Source: an uncultured Clostridia bacterium
Lineage (GTDB): Bacteria > Bacillota > Clostridia > Christensenellales > CALVMC01
Assembly (NCBI GenBank): GCA_944342015.1
Contig: CALVMC010000002.1
Span: forward strand, 1 to 64,000
Reading direction: 5' to 3'
Length of the DNA: 64,000 bases
Shown here: positions 8,126-17,795 of the stretch, piece after piece
How the letters are laid out: each line of letters starts with the position of its first letter
How positions within the stretch are numbered: the stretch's first letter is position 1
The notes under the pieces: generated by a model
What the model was told of the DNA's origin: nothing
Databases searched by the model: none
The model's input: only the letters and a program-made list of their open reading frames with translations
Made by a program: the position numbers and the translations under genes

Positions 8126-8388
8126 GCGTTTGACTTGCTGAAAGTTTATATTGATTATTTGAAAAGGCTAAAAAAGGTTGCGTTTAAAAATTTCAATATC
8201 CTTTTTCAATGGCAGCAACATAAATCAACGATTGACTCAGAAGCAAACAAACCGACCGTTGTTAAAAGAAAAATCAACCGAGATACAAAATCTAACATTA
8301 TTAATATAACAAAATTTAATAGTGTCAATATACAAAAATACAATAGTATCAATTTCGATAAAAAAATATATCAGCAGGCTTTAAACAA
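8126..8388 (+). other. Gene-free stretch between dgt and the asnA promoter
   Basis: About 260 bases without a supported gene. A plus-strand frame is open from a TTG at 8135 but has no ribosome site and no ATG. I searched for a T-box (the GGTGG-type antiterminator sequence) because asnA follows, and found none. No hairpin with a T-run is present. Confidence 0.6.
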
Positions 8389-8417
8389 GTGACAAAAATA
8401 AAAAGAATATATATAAT
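8389..8417 (+). promoter_or_regulatory. Promoter of asnA-glnN
   Basis: GTGACA, 17 nt, TATAAT. The expected start is about 22 nt before the asnA ATG at 8446, leaving room for the AGAGAGG ribosome site. Confidence 0.75.
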
Positions 8418-8445
8418 TATTATATTAAAAAACAGAGAGGTAAAT

Positions 8446-9453
8446 ATGTTATTAATCGATAAAATACCTTCTAACTACAAATCTTCTCTTACATTGATTC
8501 AAACGGAAGAGGCAATCAAGTTCTGTAAAGACAGTTTTCAGAACGAACTTAAAAAAGCCCTTCTTTTAAAAAGAGTATCCGCTCCCCTTTTCGTTCTTAG
8601 AAAAACGGGTTTCAACGATAACCTTAACGGTGTCGAAAGACCTGTTTCTTTCGATATCAAAGAAACGCAGGAAACGGCGGAAGTAGTTCAAAGCCTTGCC
8701 AAGTGGAAAAGATACGCTTTGAAAAAATACGGCATAGAAGCTCCTTACGGACTCTACACCGATATGAACGCAATAAGAAGAGACGAAATCACCGATAATT
8801 TTCACTCTCTTTATGTAGACCAATGGGATTGGGAAAAGGTAATAAACAAAGAGGACAGAACCCTCGAATATCTCAAACAAACGGTAAACAAAATTTATTC
8901 GGCGCTTAAAAATACGGCTTTTAAACTTGAAAAGAAATTTGATTTAAAAAACGAACTTGCAAGCAAAGTAACTTTTATCACATCTCAAGAACTTGAAAAC
9001 ATGTATCCTGAAAAGACTCCCGCCGAAAGAGAAAGATTATATGTTAAAGAAAAAGGCGCAATATTTGTAATGCAAATAGGCGGAAAATTAAAATCGGGAA
9101 AACCTCACGATTTAAGAGCTCCCGACTATGACGACTGGAATCTTAACGGAGATTTAATTCTTTATTATCCCCTTTTGGATTCGGCACTCGAAATATCGTC
9201 AATGGGAATAAGAGTCGATAAAGATTCTCTTATAAGTCAGCTGAAAAGCTGCAACCTTGAAAGCAGGCTCGAACTTCTTTTCCATAAGGAATTAATCGAA
9301 GGAAAACTTCCGCTTACAATCGGGGGCGGAATAGGACAATCGAGACTTTGTATGTATCTTCTTAAAAAGGCTCACATAGGCGAAGTGCAATGTTCACTGT
9401 GGTGTGAAGAAGATGTAAAAAAACTCAACGATATGGGAATAAACCTTCTGTAA
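8446..9453 (+). CDS. asnA: Aspartate-ammonia ligase (asparagine synthetase A)
   Basis: The 335-aa protein has the class II aminoacyl-tRNA-synthetase-like fold of AsnA, which makes asparagine from aspartate, ammonia and ATP. Visible family segments are the [21 protein letters not shown] region, the [10 protein letters not shown] motif and the C-terminal [14 protein letters not shown] motif 3. The ATG at 8446 has AGAGAGG 5 nt upstream; an in-frame GTG at 8389 lies inside the promoter and is rejected. glnN follows 14 nt later, so the two ammonia-fixing enzymes form an operon. Confidence 0.95.
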   Translation: MLLIDKIPSNYKSSLTLIQTEEAIKFCKDSFQNELKKALLLKRVSAPLFVLRKTGFNDNLNGVERPVSFDIKETQETAEVVQSLAKWKRYALKKYGIEAPYGLYTDMNAIRRDEITDNFHSLYVDQWDWEKVINKEDRTLEYLKQTVNKIYSALKNTAFKLEKKFDLKNELASKVTFITSQELENMYPEKTPAERERLYVKEKGAIFVMQIGGKLKSGKPHDLRAPDYDDWNLNGDLILYYPLLDSALEISSMGIRVDKDSLISQLKSCNLESRLELLFHKELIEGKLPLTIGGGIGQSRLCMYLLKKAHIGEVQCSLWCEEDVKKLNDMGINLL

Positions 9454-9467
9454 TAAAGGAGAAAAGT

Positions 9468-11564
9468 ATGGATAAAATAACCTCAATATTCGGAGCAAAC
9501 GTATTTAACGACGAAGTAATGCGCTCGATGCTTCCTGACGATATATACAAGTCTTTAAGGAACACTATGGACAACGGTATACCCTTGCAGGAAGATGTGG
9601 CAAAAGTCGTTGCAAATGCAATGAAAGATTGGGCAATACAAAAAGGAGCCACTCATTATACCCATTGGTTTCAGCCTATGACGGGAATAACCGCAGAAAA
9701 GCACGACAGTTTTTTAACTCCCACAAAAGACGGCAAATGTATAATGGAATTTTCGGGAAAGGAACTTGTAAAGGGCGAACCTGACGCATCGAGTTTTCCA
9801 AGCGGCGGAATAAGAGCGACATTCGAAGCGAGAGGATATACTTCCTGGGATCCTACTTCCTACGCTTTTATAAAGGACGGCTCGTTGTGTATTCCTACGG
9901 CATTCTGTTCATACAGCGGAGAGGCACTGGACAAAAAGACTCCCCTTTTGCGCTCGATGGAAGCGATAAACACGCAAGCGTTACGAGTATTAAAACTTTT
10001 CAAAAACAACGAAGGAGTAAAAAGAGTTACCTCCACCGTAGGTCCCGAACAGGAATATTTTCTTATAGATAAGAATATTTTCAATAAAAGAAAGGATTTA
10101 GTATATACCGGCAGAACTCTGTTCGGAGCAAAGCCGCCGAAAGGACAGGAGCTTGACGATCACTATTTCGGATCGTTAAAACCGAGAGTTTCGGCGTTTA
10201 TGAAAGAACTCGACGAAGAACTCTGGAAGCTTGGAATTTACGCAAAAACCAAACATAACGAAGTTGCGCCCGCTCAGCACGAACTTGCGCCCGTATTCAC
10301 CACAACCAATGTAGCAACCGACCATAATCAGCTTACTATGGAAATAATGAAAACGGTAGCGAGAAAACACGATCTTGCATGCATACTTCACGAAAAACCC
10401 TTTGCGAATCTTAACGGAAGCGGTAAACACAATAACTGGTCACTCAGCACGGATACGGGAGTTAATCTTTTGGAACCCGGAAAATCGCCTTACGAAAACG
10501 CGCAATTCATTCTGTTTTTGGTAGCGGTAATAAAAGCTGTCGACGAGAATCAGGATTTATTAAGGATTTCAGTAGCGTCTGCGGGTAACGACCACAGATT
10601 GGGCTCGAATGAAGCGCCCCCCGCAATCATATCGATATTTCTCGGCGAAGAGCTTGAAGAAATACTTGAATCAATTGAAACGGGAAACAAATACAAAGCC
10701 AAAGAAAAATCGAGAATGGAACTCGGCGTTACCACTCTTCCTAAGTTTACAAGAGATTCCACAGATAGAAACCGTACTTCTCCTTTTGCTTTTACAGGAA
10801 ATAAATTCGAATTCAGAATGCCCGGCTCCACCCTGTCCGTTGCAGGTCCGAATATAGTGATTAACACAATTGTAGCAGAGTCTCTAAGACAGTTTGCCGA
10901 CATTCTTGAAAAAGCGGAAAACTTCGACGAAGAATTGAATAAATTAGTTGTTTCGACTTATAAAAAGCATAAGAGAATTATATATAACGGAAACAACTAT
11001 TCAAAAGAATGGGTTGAAGAAGCAGAAAAAAGAGGACTTTTAAATCTTGTTTCGAGCGCAGATTCCATTCCTTTGTTCACTTCTAAAAAGAATGTGGAAC
11101 TGTTTGCCCGTCATAAAGTTTTCAGTGAAAAAGAAATTATAAGCAGAACGGAAATACTTCTTGAAAACTACTGCAAAACAATAAATATAGAAGCGCTTAC
11201 CATGAACAGGATAGTTAAAAAAGACATATTCCCTGCCGTAAATCTCTATATGAGAGAGACATGTAAAAATGTTGAAAGCAAAAAGGCTTTTTCGGCGGAA
11301 CTTAATACATCTGTTGAGGAAAAAATAATTACACGCCTGAACGAACTCAATATGAAATTAATTAACGATGTATACAAACTTGAAAAAACTCTTAAAAAGG
11401 CAGAAGAAATTACAGACTATAAAAAGAAAGCGACATTTTTCAGAAATCAAGTTTATACGGCAATGGAAAAAATGCGCTCATACGCCGATGAGATGGAATT
11501 ATTCGTTGGAAGAAATTATTGGCCCTTCCCGACATACGGAGACCTTTTATCCAGCGTAAACTGA
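9468..11564 (+). CDS. glnN: Type III glutamine synthetase
   Basis: At 698 aa this matches GSIII, the large dodecameric glutamine synthetase of anaerobes, not the 450-aa GSI. Visible are the N-terminal THWFQPMTG segment, the [10 protein letters not shown] metal site, the [12 protein letters not shown] motif, the [21 protein letters not shown]/glutamate region and [15 protein letters not shown]. It makes glutamine from glutamate and ammonia. AAGGAG lies 7 nt before the ATG. Co-transcription with asnA suggests joint control by nitrogen supply, but no regulator site is recognisable. Confidence 0.97.
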   Translation: MDKITSIFGANVFNDEVMRSMLPDDIYKSLRNTMDNGIPLQEDVAKVVANAMKDWAIQKGATHYTHWFQPMTGITAEKHDSFLTPTKDGKCIMEFSGKELVKGEPDASSFPSGGIRATFEARGYTSWDPTSYAFIKDGSLCIPTAFCSYSGEALDKKTPLLRSMEAINTQALRVLKLFKNNEGVKRVTSTVGPEQEYFLIDKNIFNKRKDLVYTGRTLFGAKPPKGQELDDHYFGSLKPRVSAFMKELDEELWKLGIYAKTKHNEVAPAQHELAPVFTTTNVATDHNQLTMEIMKTVARKHDLACILHEKPFANLNGSGKHNNWSLSTDTGVNLLEPGKSPYENAQFILFLVAVIKAVDENQDLLRISVASAGNDHRLGSNEAPPAIISIFLGEELEEILESIETGNKYKAKEKSRMELGVTTLPKFTRDSTDRNRTSPFAFTGNKFEFRMPGSTLSVAGPNIVINTIVAESLRQFADILEKAENFDEELNKLVVSTYKKHKRIIYNGNNYSKEWVEEAEKRGLLNLVSSADSIPLFTSKKNVELFARHKVFSEKEIISRTEILLENYCKTINIEALTMNRIVKKDIFPAVNLYMRETCKNVESKKAFSAELNTSVEEKIITRLNELNMKLINDVYKLEKTLKKAEEITDYKKKATFFRNQVYTAMEKMRSYADEMELFVGRNYWPFPTYGDLLSSVN

Positions 11565-11607
11565 GAATTTAAATAAAAAATAGCTTTAATAATTAAGAAA
11601 AACAATC

Positions 11608-11632
11608 AAACCGTCTATAAGACGGTTTTTTT
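11608..11632 (+). terminator. Terminator of asnA-glnN
   Basis: AACCGTC and GACGGTT pair across a 4-nt loop and run directly into seven T residues. Confidence 0.9.
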
Positions 11633-11736
11633 GATTCTATAAAGTTTTTAATATTTTCCTTAAATTCCGCTCGTAAAAAGTTAACTTAATAATATTTTAA
11701 AATTATTAAATTAAAATTAAATAATTATCGGTAAAT

Positions 11737-12447
11737 TCAGTCAATGTCATCGTCGAATAAGCTTTTAAAAATCTTATCAGGAGAATTTAATAACTGTTTG
11801 CTGATAAAATAATGTTCCGTTTCATAGTAGGGTATTTCTTCGATGCCTTTATCGGTAAAATACAACAGTTTCGAATTAGGAAAAGTCATCAGCATCGGAG
11901 AATGGGTCGCAATAATAAACTGCGAACCGTATTTTACGGCTTTATCGATAAGCACCATCAATGAAAGTAATTTCATGGGAGATAAAGCAGCTTCCGGCTC
12001 GTCAAATATATACAAACCCTCGCTTGTAATATTGTCTTCCAAAACGGATAAGAAACTCTCTCCGTGAGAAAGATTCATCAGAAATTTTTTTTGATTTTCC
12101 TCTAAGTTATCATAGTAATTTGCAGCATTGTAAAAGCTTTCGGCTCTCAGAAAATAACCCCATTTAAAAAAAGCTGTTTTTGATATGCGTATTCTTTTCC
12201 AAAGTTCCGAATGAGTCTCTGCCGTTGAAAAAGAATAATTTTTCGTTCCGCCTTCCGGATTAAATTTAGACGCAATCGCAATGGCTTCGATAACGGACGA
12301 TTTGCCCGTTCCGTTCTCCCCTGCAAAAAAAGTAACGGGAGAAGTAAAAACAATAGGAACCTTTTTTAAATGGTTTATAGCAGGAATTTCATTTAAATAC
12401 AAGTCTTTTTCTATTTTTCCTATAATTTCTACTTTGTCAATAAACAT
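11737..12447 (-). CDS. Small AAA/ABC-type ATPase (COG3910-like)
   Basis: This 236-aa protein is a complete but minimal RecF/ABC-type ATPase: Walker A GENGTGKSS near residue 45, signature LSHGESFLS near 128, Walker B LYIFDEPEAALSP and H-loop ATHSPML. There is no room for a long coiled coil or a nuclease domain. Similar stand-alone predicted ATPases occur widely in bacteria, some with defence or toxin-antitoxin roles, most uncharacterised. It has its own promoter (12486-12514) and an AGGG ribosome site, and no obvious partner gene beside it. Confidence 0.8.
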   Translation of the reverse strand: MFIDKVEIIGKIEKDLYLNEIPAINHLKKVPIVFTSPVTFFAGENGTGKSSVIEAIAIASKFNPEGGTKNYSFSTAETHSELWKRIRISKTAFFKWGYFLRAESFYNAANYYDNLEENQKKFLMNLSHGESFLSVLEDNITSEGLYIFDEPEAALSPMKLLSLMVLIDKAVKYGSQFIIATHSPMLMTFPNSKLLYFTDKGIEEIPYYETEHYFISKQLLNSPDKIFKSLFDDDID

Positions 12448-12485
12448 TTTTTCCCTATAAATTTCAAACTTAAATTCAGATTATA

Positions 12486-12514
12486 ATCTTAACAAATTTA
12501 ACTTTTTGAGTCAA
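12486..12514 (-). promoter_or_regulatory. Promoter of the small AAA ATPase gene
   Basis: TTGACT, 17 nt, TAAGAT on the minus strand, about 40 nt before the ATG. A TATAAT overlaps just downstream but at poor spacing. Confidence 0.55.
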
Positions 12515-12603
12515 CATTTTTAATTTAACGAAACTTTAAATCTTTAATCTAAATTAATCGTGTAAATTTTATGAAAATCAATATAAAATGGTAAGAGTAA
12601 AAT

Positions 12604-12650
12604 TCAAAAAACAATAAAACAAGGCTTATTCTTTTTTGAATAAGCCTTGT
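12604..12650 (-). terminator. Terminator of ppdK
   Basis: A perfect 13-bp stem (ACAAGGCTTATTC with its complement) around a 6-nt loop is followed on the minus strand by TTTTATTGTTTTTT. It lies 35 nt past the ppdK stop. Confidence 0.9.
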
Positions 12651-12684
12651 AGAATCCTTGTAGATTTATTAAATAATTTTTAAA

Positions 12685-15306
12685 CTATCTCGGGTTTTTA
12701 ATGTTAGCCTGAGCTGCTGCAAGTCTTGCGACAGGAACTCTGAACGGCGAGCAGGAAACATAAGTCAAACCTATATCGTGACAGAATTCAACGGTAGAAG
12801 GATCTCCGCCGTGTTCTCCGCATATTCCGAGTTTGATATCGGGACGGGTTGTTCTTCCGAGATCGATAGCCATTTTAACGAGCTTACCTACACCGTTACG
12901 GTCGATTCTCGAGAATGGATCGCTTTCGAAAATCTTGTTTGTGTAATAGTCGTCAAGGAACTTACCTGCGTCGTCACGGCTGAAACCGTAAGTCATCTGG
13001 GTAAGGTCGTTTGTACCGAATGAGAAGAATTCAGCTTCTTTTGCTATTTCGTCGGCTGTGATGGCGGCACGGGGAACTTCAATCATAGTACCGATAGAAT
13101 ATTCGATTTTAGCGCCGGCTTTTTTAATGATTTCATCAGCCTTTTTAACTACGATATCTTTAACGAATTTAAGTTCTTTTACATCGCCTACAAGAGGTAT
13201 CATAATTTCAGGTTTAACGAAATTGCCCTTTTTGGAAACTTCGATAGCAGCTTCGATAACAGCTTGTGTCTGCATTTCAGCAATTTCCGGGAAGGTAACC
13301 GAAAGTCTGCAACCTCTGTGACCGAGCATCGGGTTAAACTCGCTCAGACTGTCGATAAGCTTTTTAAGGTCTTCGACTTTCATCTTCTTTTCTTTTGCAA
13401 GCTGTGCGATTTCTATTTCCTTATGGGGAAGGAATTCGTGGAGAGGCGGGTCGAGGAAACGGATAGTAACAGGTCTGTTACCCATAGCCTCATAAAGACC
13501 GATAAAGTCTTTTTTCTGCATAGGAAGTAATTTTTGAAGAGCGGCTTCCCTTTCGGCTTTGGAATTTGAAAGAATCATTTCTCTCATAGCCATAATTCTG
13601 TCTTCTTCGAAGAACATATGCTCTGTACGGCAAAGACCGATACCTTCTGCGCCGAAAGCGACAGCCTGTTTAGCGTCTTTGGGAGTATCGGCGTTAGTTC
13701 TGATTTTAAGAGCACGGTATTTATCTGCCCAGTTCATAATTGTTTCGAAGTTATCGGTAATTGCAGCGGGAGCGGTTTTGATAGCTTCGCCGTAAATGTA
13801 GCCGGTAACGCCGTCGATTGAAATATAATCGTCAGCGGTAAAGGTTTTACCTGCTATTTTAAGAATTTTCTTATCGAGATCGATATCGATAGCAGAGCAT
13901 CCTGCAACGCAGCAAGCGCCCATACCTCTTGCGACGACGGCAGCGTGTGAGGTCATACCGCCACGAGCTGTAAGAATACCTTCCGAAACAGCCATACCTT
14001 CGATATCTTCAGGAGAGGTTTCCATACGGACAAGAACAACCTTTTCGCCTTTACCGGTTCTTTCGACTGCTTCTTCTGCGCTGAAAGCGACTTTACCGCA
14101 AGCGGCGCCGGGAGAAGCGGCAAGACCTGTTGCGATATGTTTAACTTTCTTTAAAGCGGCAGCGTCGAACTGCGGGTGAAGAAGTGAATCGAGCTGACGG
14201 GGTTCAAGTTTTAAAAGAGCTTCCTTTTCGGTAATCATACCCTCTTTAACGAGGTCGATTGCAATTTTAAGACTTGCTTTTGCAGTTCTTTTACCGTTAC
14301 GTGTTTGGAGCATATAAAGTTTGCCTCTTTCGATGGTGAACTCCATATCCTGCATATCTTTATAGTAATTTTCAAGTTTATTAGCAATATCTACAAATTG
14401 GTCGTAAACAGCCTTATTGGTTTTAGCAAGGTCGCCGATAGGTTGAGGAGTTCTGATACCTGCAACGACGTCTTCACCCTGAGCGTTCATAAGGTATTCG
14501 CCGTAAAGAGCCTTTTCGCCGGTAGCGGGGTTACGGGTAAAAGCAACGCCTGTTCCGGAATCGTCGCCCATATTACCGAAGACCATTGATTGAACGTTAA
14601 CTGCGGTACCCCAACTGCTGGGGATATCGTTCATTTTTCTGTAAACGATGGCTCTGGGGTTATTCCATGAACGGAAAACGGCTTTAACCGCACCGATTAA
14701 CTGTTCGTTAGGATCCTGGGGGAATTCTTCTCCCCTGTCTTTTTTATAGAAAGCTTTAAAACTTGCGATAAGTTCTTTAAGGTCGTCTGCGGTAAGCTCT
14801 GTATCTTTAACGACATTTTTCTTTTCTTTAAGTTCGTCAATCATTCTTTCGAAAGCCACTTTACCTACGCCCATAACGACATCGGAATACATCTGAATGA
14901 AACGACGGTAACAGTCGTATGCAAAACGCGGATTTGAAGTAAGTTTTGCAAGACCTTCAACCGATTTATCGTTTAAGCCGAGGTTTAATATGGTATCCAT
15001 CATACCCGGCATGGAAGCTCTTGCACCCGAACGAACGGAAACAAGGAAAGGATTTTCGGCATCGCCGAATTTTTTACCGGCAATTTTTTCGGTTTCGCTG
15101 AGAGCGTCGAAAATCTGTTTAACTATTTCATCGGTAATCTGTTCACCGTCATCATAGTATTTAATACAAGCTTCGGTTGTAATTGTGAAACCTTGAGGAA
15201 CGGGCATACCCAAACTTGTCATTTTAGCAAGATTTGCGCCCTTTCCGCCGAACAAAGCTTTGTTATCGCCGTCGGCATCTTTAAAAAGATACACATACTT
15301 TTTCAT
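12685..15306 (-). CDS. ppdK: Pyruvate, phosphate dikinase
   Basis: The 873-aa enzyme has family length and all domains in order: N-terminal nucleotide-binding domain (GGKGANLAKM near residue 22), the phosphohistidine domain with the catalytic His in GGMTSHAAVVARGMG (about 455), and the C-terminal PEP/pyruvate barrel with GICGEHGGDP. It interconverts pyruvate, ATP and phosphate with PEP, AMP and pyrophosphate; many anaerobes use it in glycolysis or to make PEP. The ATG has GGAGG about 10 nt upstream. It is a one-gene unit with its own promoter and terminator. Confidence 0.98.
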   Translation of the reverse strand: MKKYVYLFKDADGDNKALFGGKGANLAKMTSLGMPVPQGFTITTEACIKYYDDGEQITDEIVKQIFDALSETEKIAGKKFGDAENPFLVSVRSGARASMPGMMDTILNLGLNDKSVEGLAKLTSNPRFAYDCYRRFIQMYSDVVMGVGKVAFERMIDELKEKKNVVKDTELTADDLKELIASFKAFYKKDRGEEFPQDPNEQLIGAVKAVFRSWNNPRAIVYRKMNDIPSSWGTAVNVQSMVFGNMGDDSGTGVAFTRNPATGEKALYGEYLMNAQGEDVVAGIRTPQPIGDLAKTNKAVYDQFVDIANKLENYYKDMQDMEFTIERGKLYMLQTRNGKRTAKASLKIAIDLVKEGMITEKEALLKLEPRQLDSLLHPQFDAAALKKVKHIATGLAASPGAACGKVAFSAEEAVERTGKGEKVVLVRMETSPEDIEGMAVSEGILTARGGMTSHAAVVARGMGACCVAGCSAIDIDLDKKILKIAGKTFTADDYISIDGVTGYIYGEAIKTAPAAITDNFETIMNWADKYRALKIRTNADTPKDAKQAVAFGAEGIGLCRTEHMFFEEDRIMAMREMILSNSKAEREAALQKLLPMQKKDFIGLYEAMGNRPVTIRFLDPPLHEFLPHKEIEIAQLAKEKKMKVEDLKKLIDSLSEFNPMLGHRGCRLSVTFPEIAEMQTQAVIEAAIEVSKKGNFVKPEIMIPLVGDVKELKFVKDIVVKKADEIIKKAGAKIEYSIGTMIEVPRAAITADEIAKEAEFFSFGTNDLTQMTYGFSRDDAGKFLDDYYTNKIFESDPFSRIDRNGVGKLVKMAIDLGRTTRPDIKLGICGEHGGDPSTVEFCHDIGLTYVSCSPFRVPVARLAAAQANIKNPR

Positions 15307-15355
15307 ATAATAAAAAAACCTCCTAATAAACTTTGAGTCTACTTCTATCTTTTTA

Positions 15356-15384
15356 ATATTACAATATTTTTAGAATATTGACAA
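15356..15384 (-). promoter_or_regulatory. Promoter of ppdK with a palindrome in the spacer
   Basis: TTGTCA, 17 nt, TAATAT. The spacer is filled by a 19-nt interrupted palindrome (15362-15380, arms CAATATT and AATATTG), which could be an operator. The leader would be about 45 nt. Confidence 0.55.
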
Positions 15385-15420
15385 GTAAATGAATAAAGGT
15401 AAAGAATTAATTTCTGAAAA

Positions 15421-16194
15421 TTAATCGTTTAGAACGAACTCTTTAAAATAGGTTTTAAGGGGTAAATTGGGCTTATCGGAACAAAAATAGAAATAATGTC
15501 GTAAAATGAAAAACAGTTCTTTTACGGTATTCAAATCGAGTTTTTTCAATATTACATTAAATTCGCTGTTTGAACCGTGTGTACTTTCGGAAAAATCCTT
15601 TTTCGACAAAGCCTGTTCGAGAACGGATAATGCGTTTTCCGATAAATATTCGCCCTTGCCTGCCTTGTGTTCTTCACAGCAAAGACCGTTTTCAAAGGAA
15701 AAAAATACCGGTTTTGTACCGCAGACGGAACAGCCGCCGCCTTCTATTCCGTACCCGAAACAAGAAAGCAGTTTTAAAAAAGATCTTATAAAGAAAAATT
15801 CTTCCCCTGCGCCTTCTGCTTCTTCTATATTTTTCAAGGCATTCACCGCCTCGCTAACGGCTTCGGGATAAAGTTCTTCTTCTTTCATAAAAACTTTTAA
15901 AGTTTCGCATATTGCGCAGGAAAGATAAAATTTTTTAAGCGATTGCGTTATTTTGAAAAAACTTTCTATGCAGTTAAACTCTGTGACACGGGTAAATTTG
16001 GCGTTAAGCAATTTGAATTCACCGAAACAAAAAAGAGAAGAGGCAAGTTTCAGCTTGGCATTTTGTTTTTTACAACCTTTAACCAATGCTGAAATTTTGC
16101 CTCTCTCAAAAGTGCACAAGGTGATTATTTTATCGTTTTCTCCAAAGTCGTTTGAAGCAACAACGATTCCGACTGTTTTTTCTTCCGTCTGCAT
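15421..16194 (-). CDS. recO: DNA repair protein RecO
   Basis: The 257-aa protein has the N-terminal OB fold typical of RecO (VGIVVASNDFGENDKIITLCT), a helical middle and a zinc site (CSVCG and CCEEH). It anneals strands and loads RecA together with RecR. I prefer the ATG at 16194, which puts the start where other RecO proteins begin and has GAG 7 nt upstream; the ATG at 16215 has no ribosome site. It ends the era-yqzL-recO run. Confidence 0.88.
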   Translation of the reverse strand: MQTEEKTVGIVVASNDFGENDKIITLCTFERGKISALVKGCKKQNAKLKLASSLFCFGEFKLLNAKFTRVTEFNCIESFFKITQSLKKFYLSCAICETLKVFMKEEELYPEAVSEAVNALKNIEEAEGAGEEFFFIRSFLKLLSCFGYGIEGGGCSVCGTKPVFFSFENGLCCEEHKAGKGEYLSENALSVLEQALSKKDFSESTHGSNSEFNVILKKLDLNTVKELFFILRHYFYFCSDKPNLPLKTYFKEFVLND

Positions 16195-16269
16195 AAAAAA
16201 TCTCGTAATCTCCATTAAACGGTTATACAGGTCTTTCAGCAGGCGTTATTCTTTAATAAACGAAGAAAT

Positions 16270-16377
16270 CTAATCTTCCGTCTTATCGTCAGAAATTGCC
16301 TTGTAAAGCCTATATGCTCCGATGTCGCCGGTTTTTTCGAAAAGTTTCCATGCTATTTTAGTCGCATCTTTATCCAT
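16270..16377 (-). CDS. yqzL: YqzL-like 35-aa protein
   Basis: A 35-codon frame between era and recO, the position of yqzL in Bacillus and many Clostridia. The sequence includes IAWKLFEKTGDIGAYRLYK, which matches the short WK(L/V)F...TG.I..Y.L(F/Y)K pattern of the family. AGGTGA lies 3 nt before the ATG. The function of YqzL is unknown; proximity to era and recO is the only clue. Confidence 0.8.
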   Translation of the reverse strand: MDKDATKIAWKLFEKTGDIGAYRLYKAISDDKTED

Positions 16378-16429
16378 AATTCACCTACGATAATAGCATT
16401 TACAAACAGAACGAAAATATACCGATAAA

Positions 16430-17311
16430 TTAAATATTTTTTCCGTACCCGTTTTCTTGAAGCAATTTATTGTCCGCACGCCAATTTTCTTTCGCCTTGA
16501 CATAAACTTCGAGCATAACTTTGCCCCCTATAAGTTTTTCCATATCGGCTCTTGCAAGAGATGCAATATTTTTAAGACGGAGACCGCCTTTCCCGATTAT
16601 TATGGCTTTATGATTTTTCTTTTCGCAAATAATATCGGCGCTCAGTTTTGTTATGTTTTTTTCTTCTTTGAAAGAAGTTATATCTATACTCAGTCCGTAA
16701 GGAATTTCCTTGTCTAAGGAAAGCATAAGTTTTTCCCTTAAAATTTCCGCGCACATGAATTTCAGACTTTTATCTGTAATAAAATCCTCGTCGAAAAGTT
16801 TTTCCCCTTCGGGAAGATTATCCGTAATAACCTTAATCAGAGTATCGATATTTATATTTTTATGAGAAGAAACAGGAATTACTTCACAATCGACATTGTT
16901 CAACGAATTGAGATTTTCTGCGGTTTTAAACTTATCTCTTGAATCTATTTTGGTAAGTAAAACTATAACTGTCAAACCTGAATTTTTTAGGTTATTAATG
17001 AATCTGAAATCGGCGTCATCCGCTCCCGTTTCGTCGGAAATCGTATAAAGAACGATATCTGCACTCAAAGATGCGTCTTTGACATTGTTCATCATATACC
17101 TTGACAAGCCGTCTTTGACTTTAAGGATACCCGGCGTATCGATAAAAGCAATCTGAAAATTTTTGTCGGTAAGAACTCCGAGTATATTATCTCTTGTAGT
17201 CTGAGGCTTAAAAGTGACAATTGAAATTTTTTCGTTTACGAGTTTGTTTAAAAGTGTACTTTTTCCCGTATTGGGTTTTCCTAAAATCGAAACATAACCT
17301 GATTTAAACAT
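16430..17311 (-). CDS. era: GTPase Era
   Basis: The 293-aa protein has the G domain (GKPNTGKST at residue 12, DTPG, TKID) and the C-terminal KH domain with IIGKGGLRLKNIASLARADME. Era binds 16S rRNA during small-subunit assembly. Its start lies 8 nt inside the end of ybeY and has CGAGGG upstream. Confidence 0.97.
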   Translation of the reverse strand: MFKSGYVSILGKPNTGKSTLLNKLVNEKISIVTFKPQTTRDNILGVLTDKNFQIAFIDTPGILKVKDGLSRYMMNNVKDASLSADIVLYTISDETGADDADFRFINNLKNSGLTVIVLLTKIDSRDKFKTAENLNSLNNVDCEVIPVSSHKNINIDTLIKVITDNLPEGEKLFDEDFITDKSLKFMCAEILREKLMLSLDKEIPYGLSIDITSFKEEKNITKLSADIICEKKNHKAIIIGKGGLRLKNIASLARADMEKLIGGKVMLEVYVKAKENWRADNKLLQENGYGKNI

Positions 17312-17795
17312 ATTTTTCCCTCGAAATATCGTCGCAGTTCAATGATTTTAAAATTTCCTCTTCTTTATTCCACATGGAAATTTTTTCTTCTTCATCGTAG
17401 TGGTCGTAACCGAGAAGGTGAAGAAGTGAATGAAGGGTTAACTGAGCGCATCTTTTTTGGGGTGGAATATTCATATCCTGAGCCTGTTTAAGCAGCACTG
17501 CTTCGTCTATAACTATCTCCCCTAAATAAATTTTTGTCTTATTAGGATTGAAAGGGTTTTTAAAATTAATTTCTTTATTTTTATAGCGCGCCAAGAAATT
17601 TTCTTCGGCAGGAAAAGACAGAACATCGGTAATGCTGTCTTCGTTGCGTGTTCTTGCATTGATTTCTCTCATTGTATCATCGTTGACAAAAGAAAGCTCT
17701 GCGCAAATTTTTTTCAGACCGAAATGTCGGACGGTAAAATTAAAAACTTTTTTTATTATTTTGCGGTATTGCCTGCCGCCGTAAACCGTAATCAT
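17304..17795 (-). CDS. ybeY: Endoribonuclease YbeY
   Basis: The 163-aa protein has the three-histidine zinc motif HSLLHLLGYDHYDEEE near the C-terminus and the upstream DVLSFP segment. YbeY takes part in 16S rRNA 3' end maturation and ribosome quality control. Its ATG overlaps the pgpH stop (ATGA), implying translational coupling. Confidence 0.95.
   Translation of the reverse strand: MITVYGGRQYRKIIKKVFNFTVRHFGLKKICAELSFVNDDTMREINARTRNEDSITDVLSFPAEENFLARYKNKEINFKNPFNPNKTKIYLGEIVIDEAVLLKQAQDMNIPPQKRCAQLTLHSLLHLLGYDHYDEEEKISMWNKEEEILKSLNCDDISREKYV

Noticed and set aside
8135-8392. 85-codon plus-strand frame before asnA, rich in Asn codons near its end, suggesting an attenuation leader peptide for asparagine supply
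   Set aside because: It opens only with TTG, has no ribosome site, lies upstream of a better asnA promoter at 8389-8417, and no terminator/antiterminator pair follows. Asn codons (AAT, AAC) are expected in AT-rich DNA.
8389-8445. In-frame GTG at 8389 as the asnA start
   Set aside because: It is part of the predicted -35 box, while ATG at 8446 has AGAGAGG at good distance and matches the family start.
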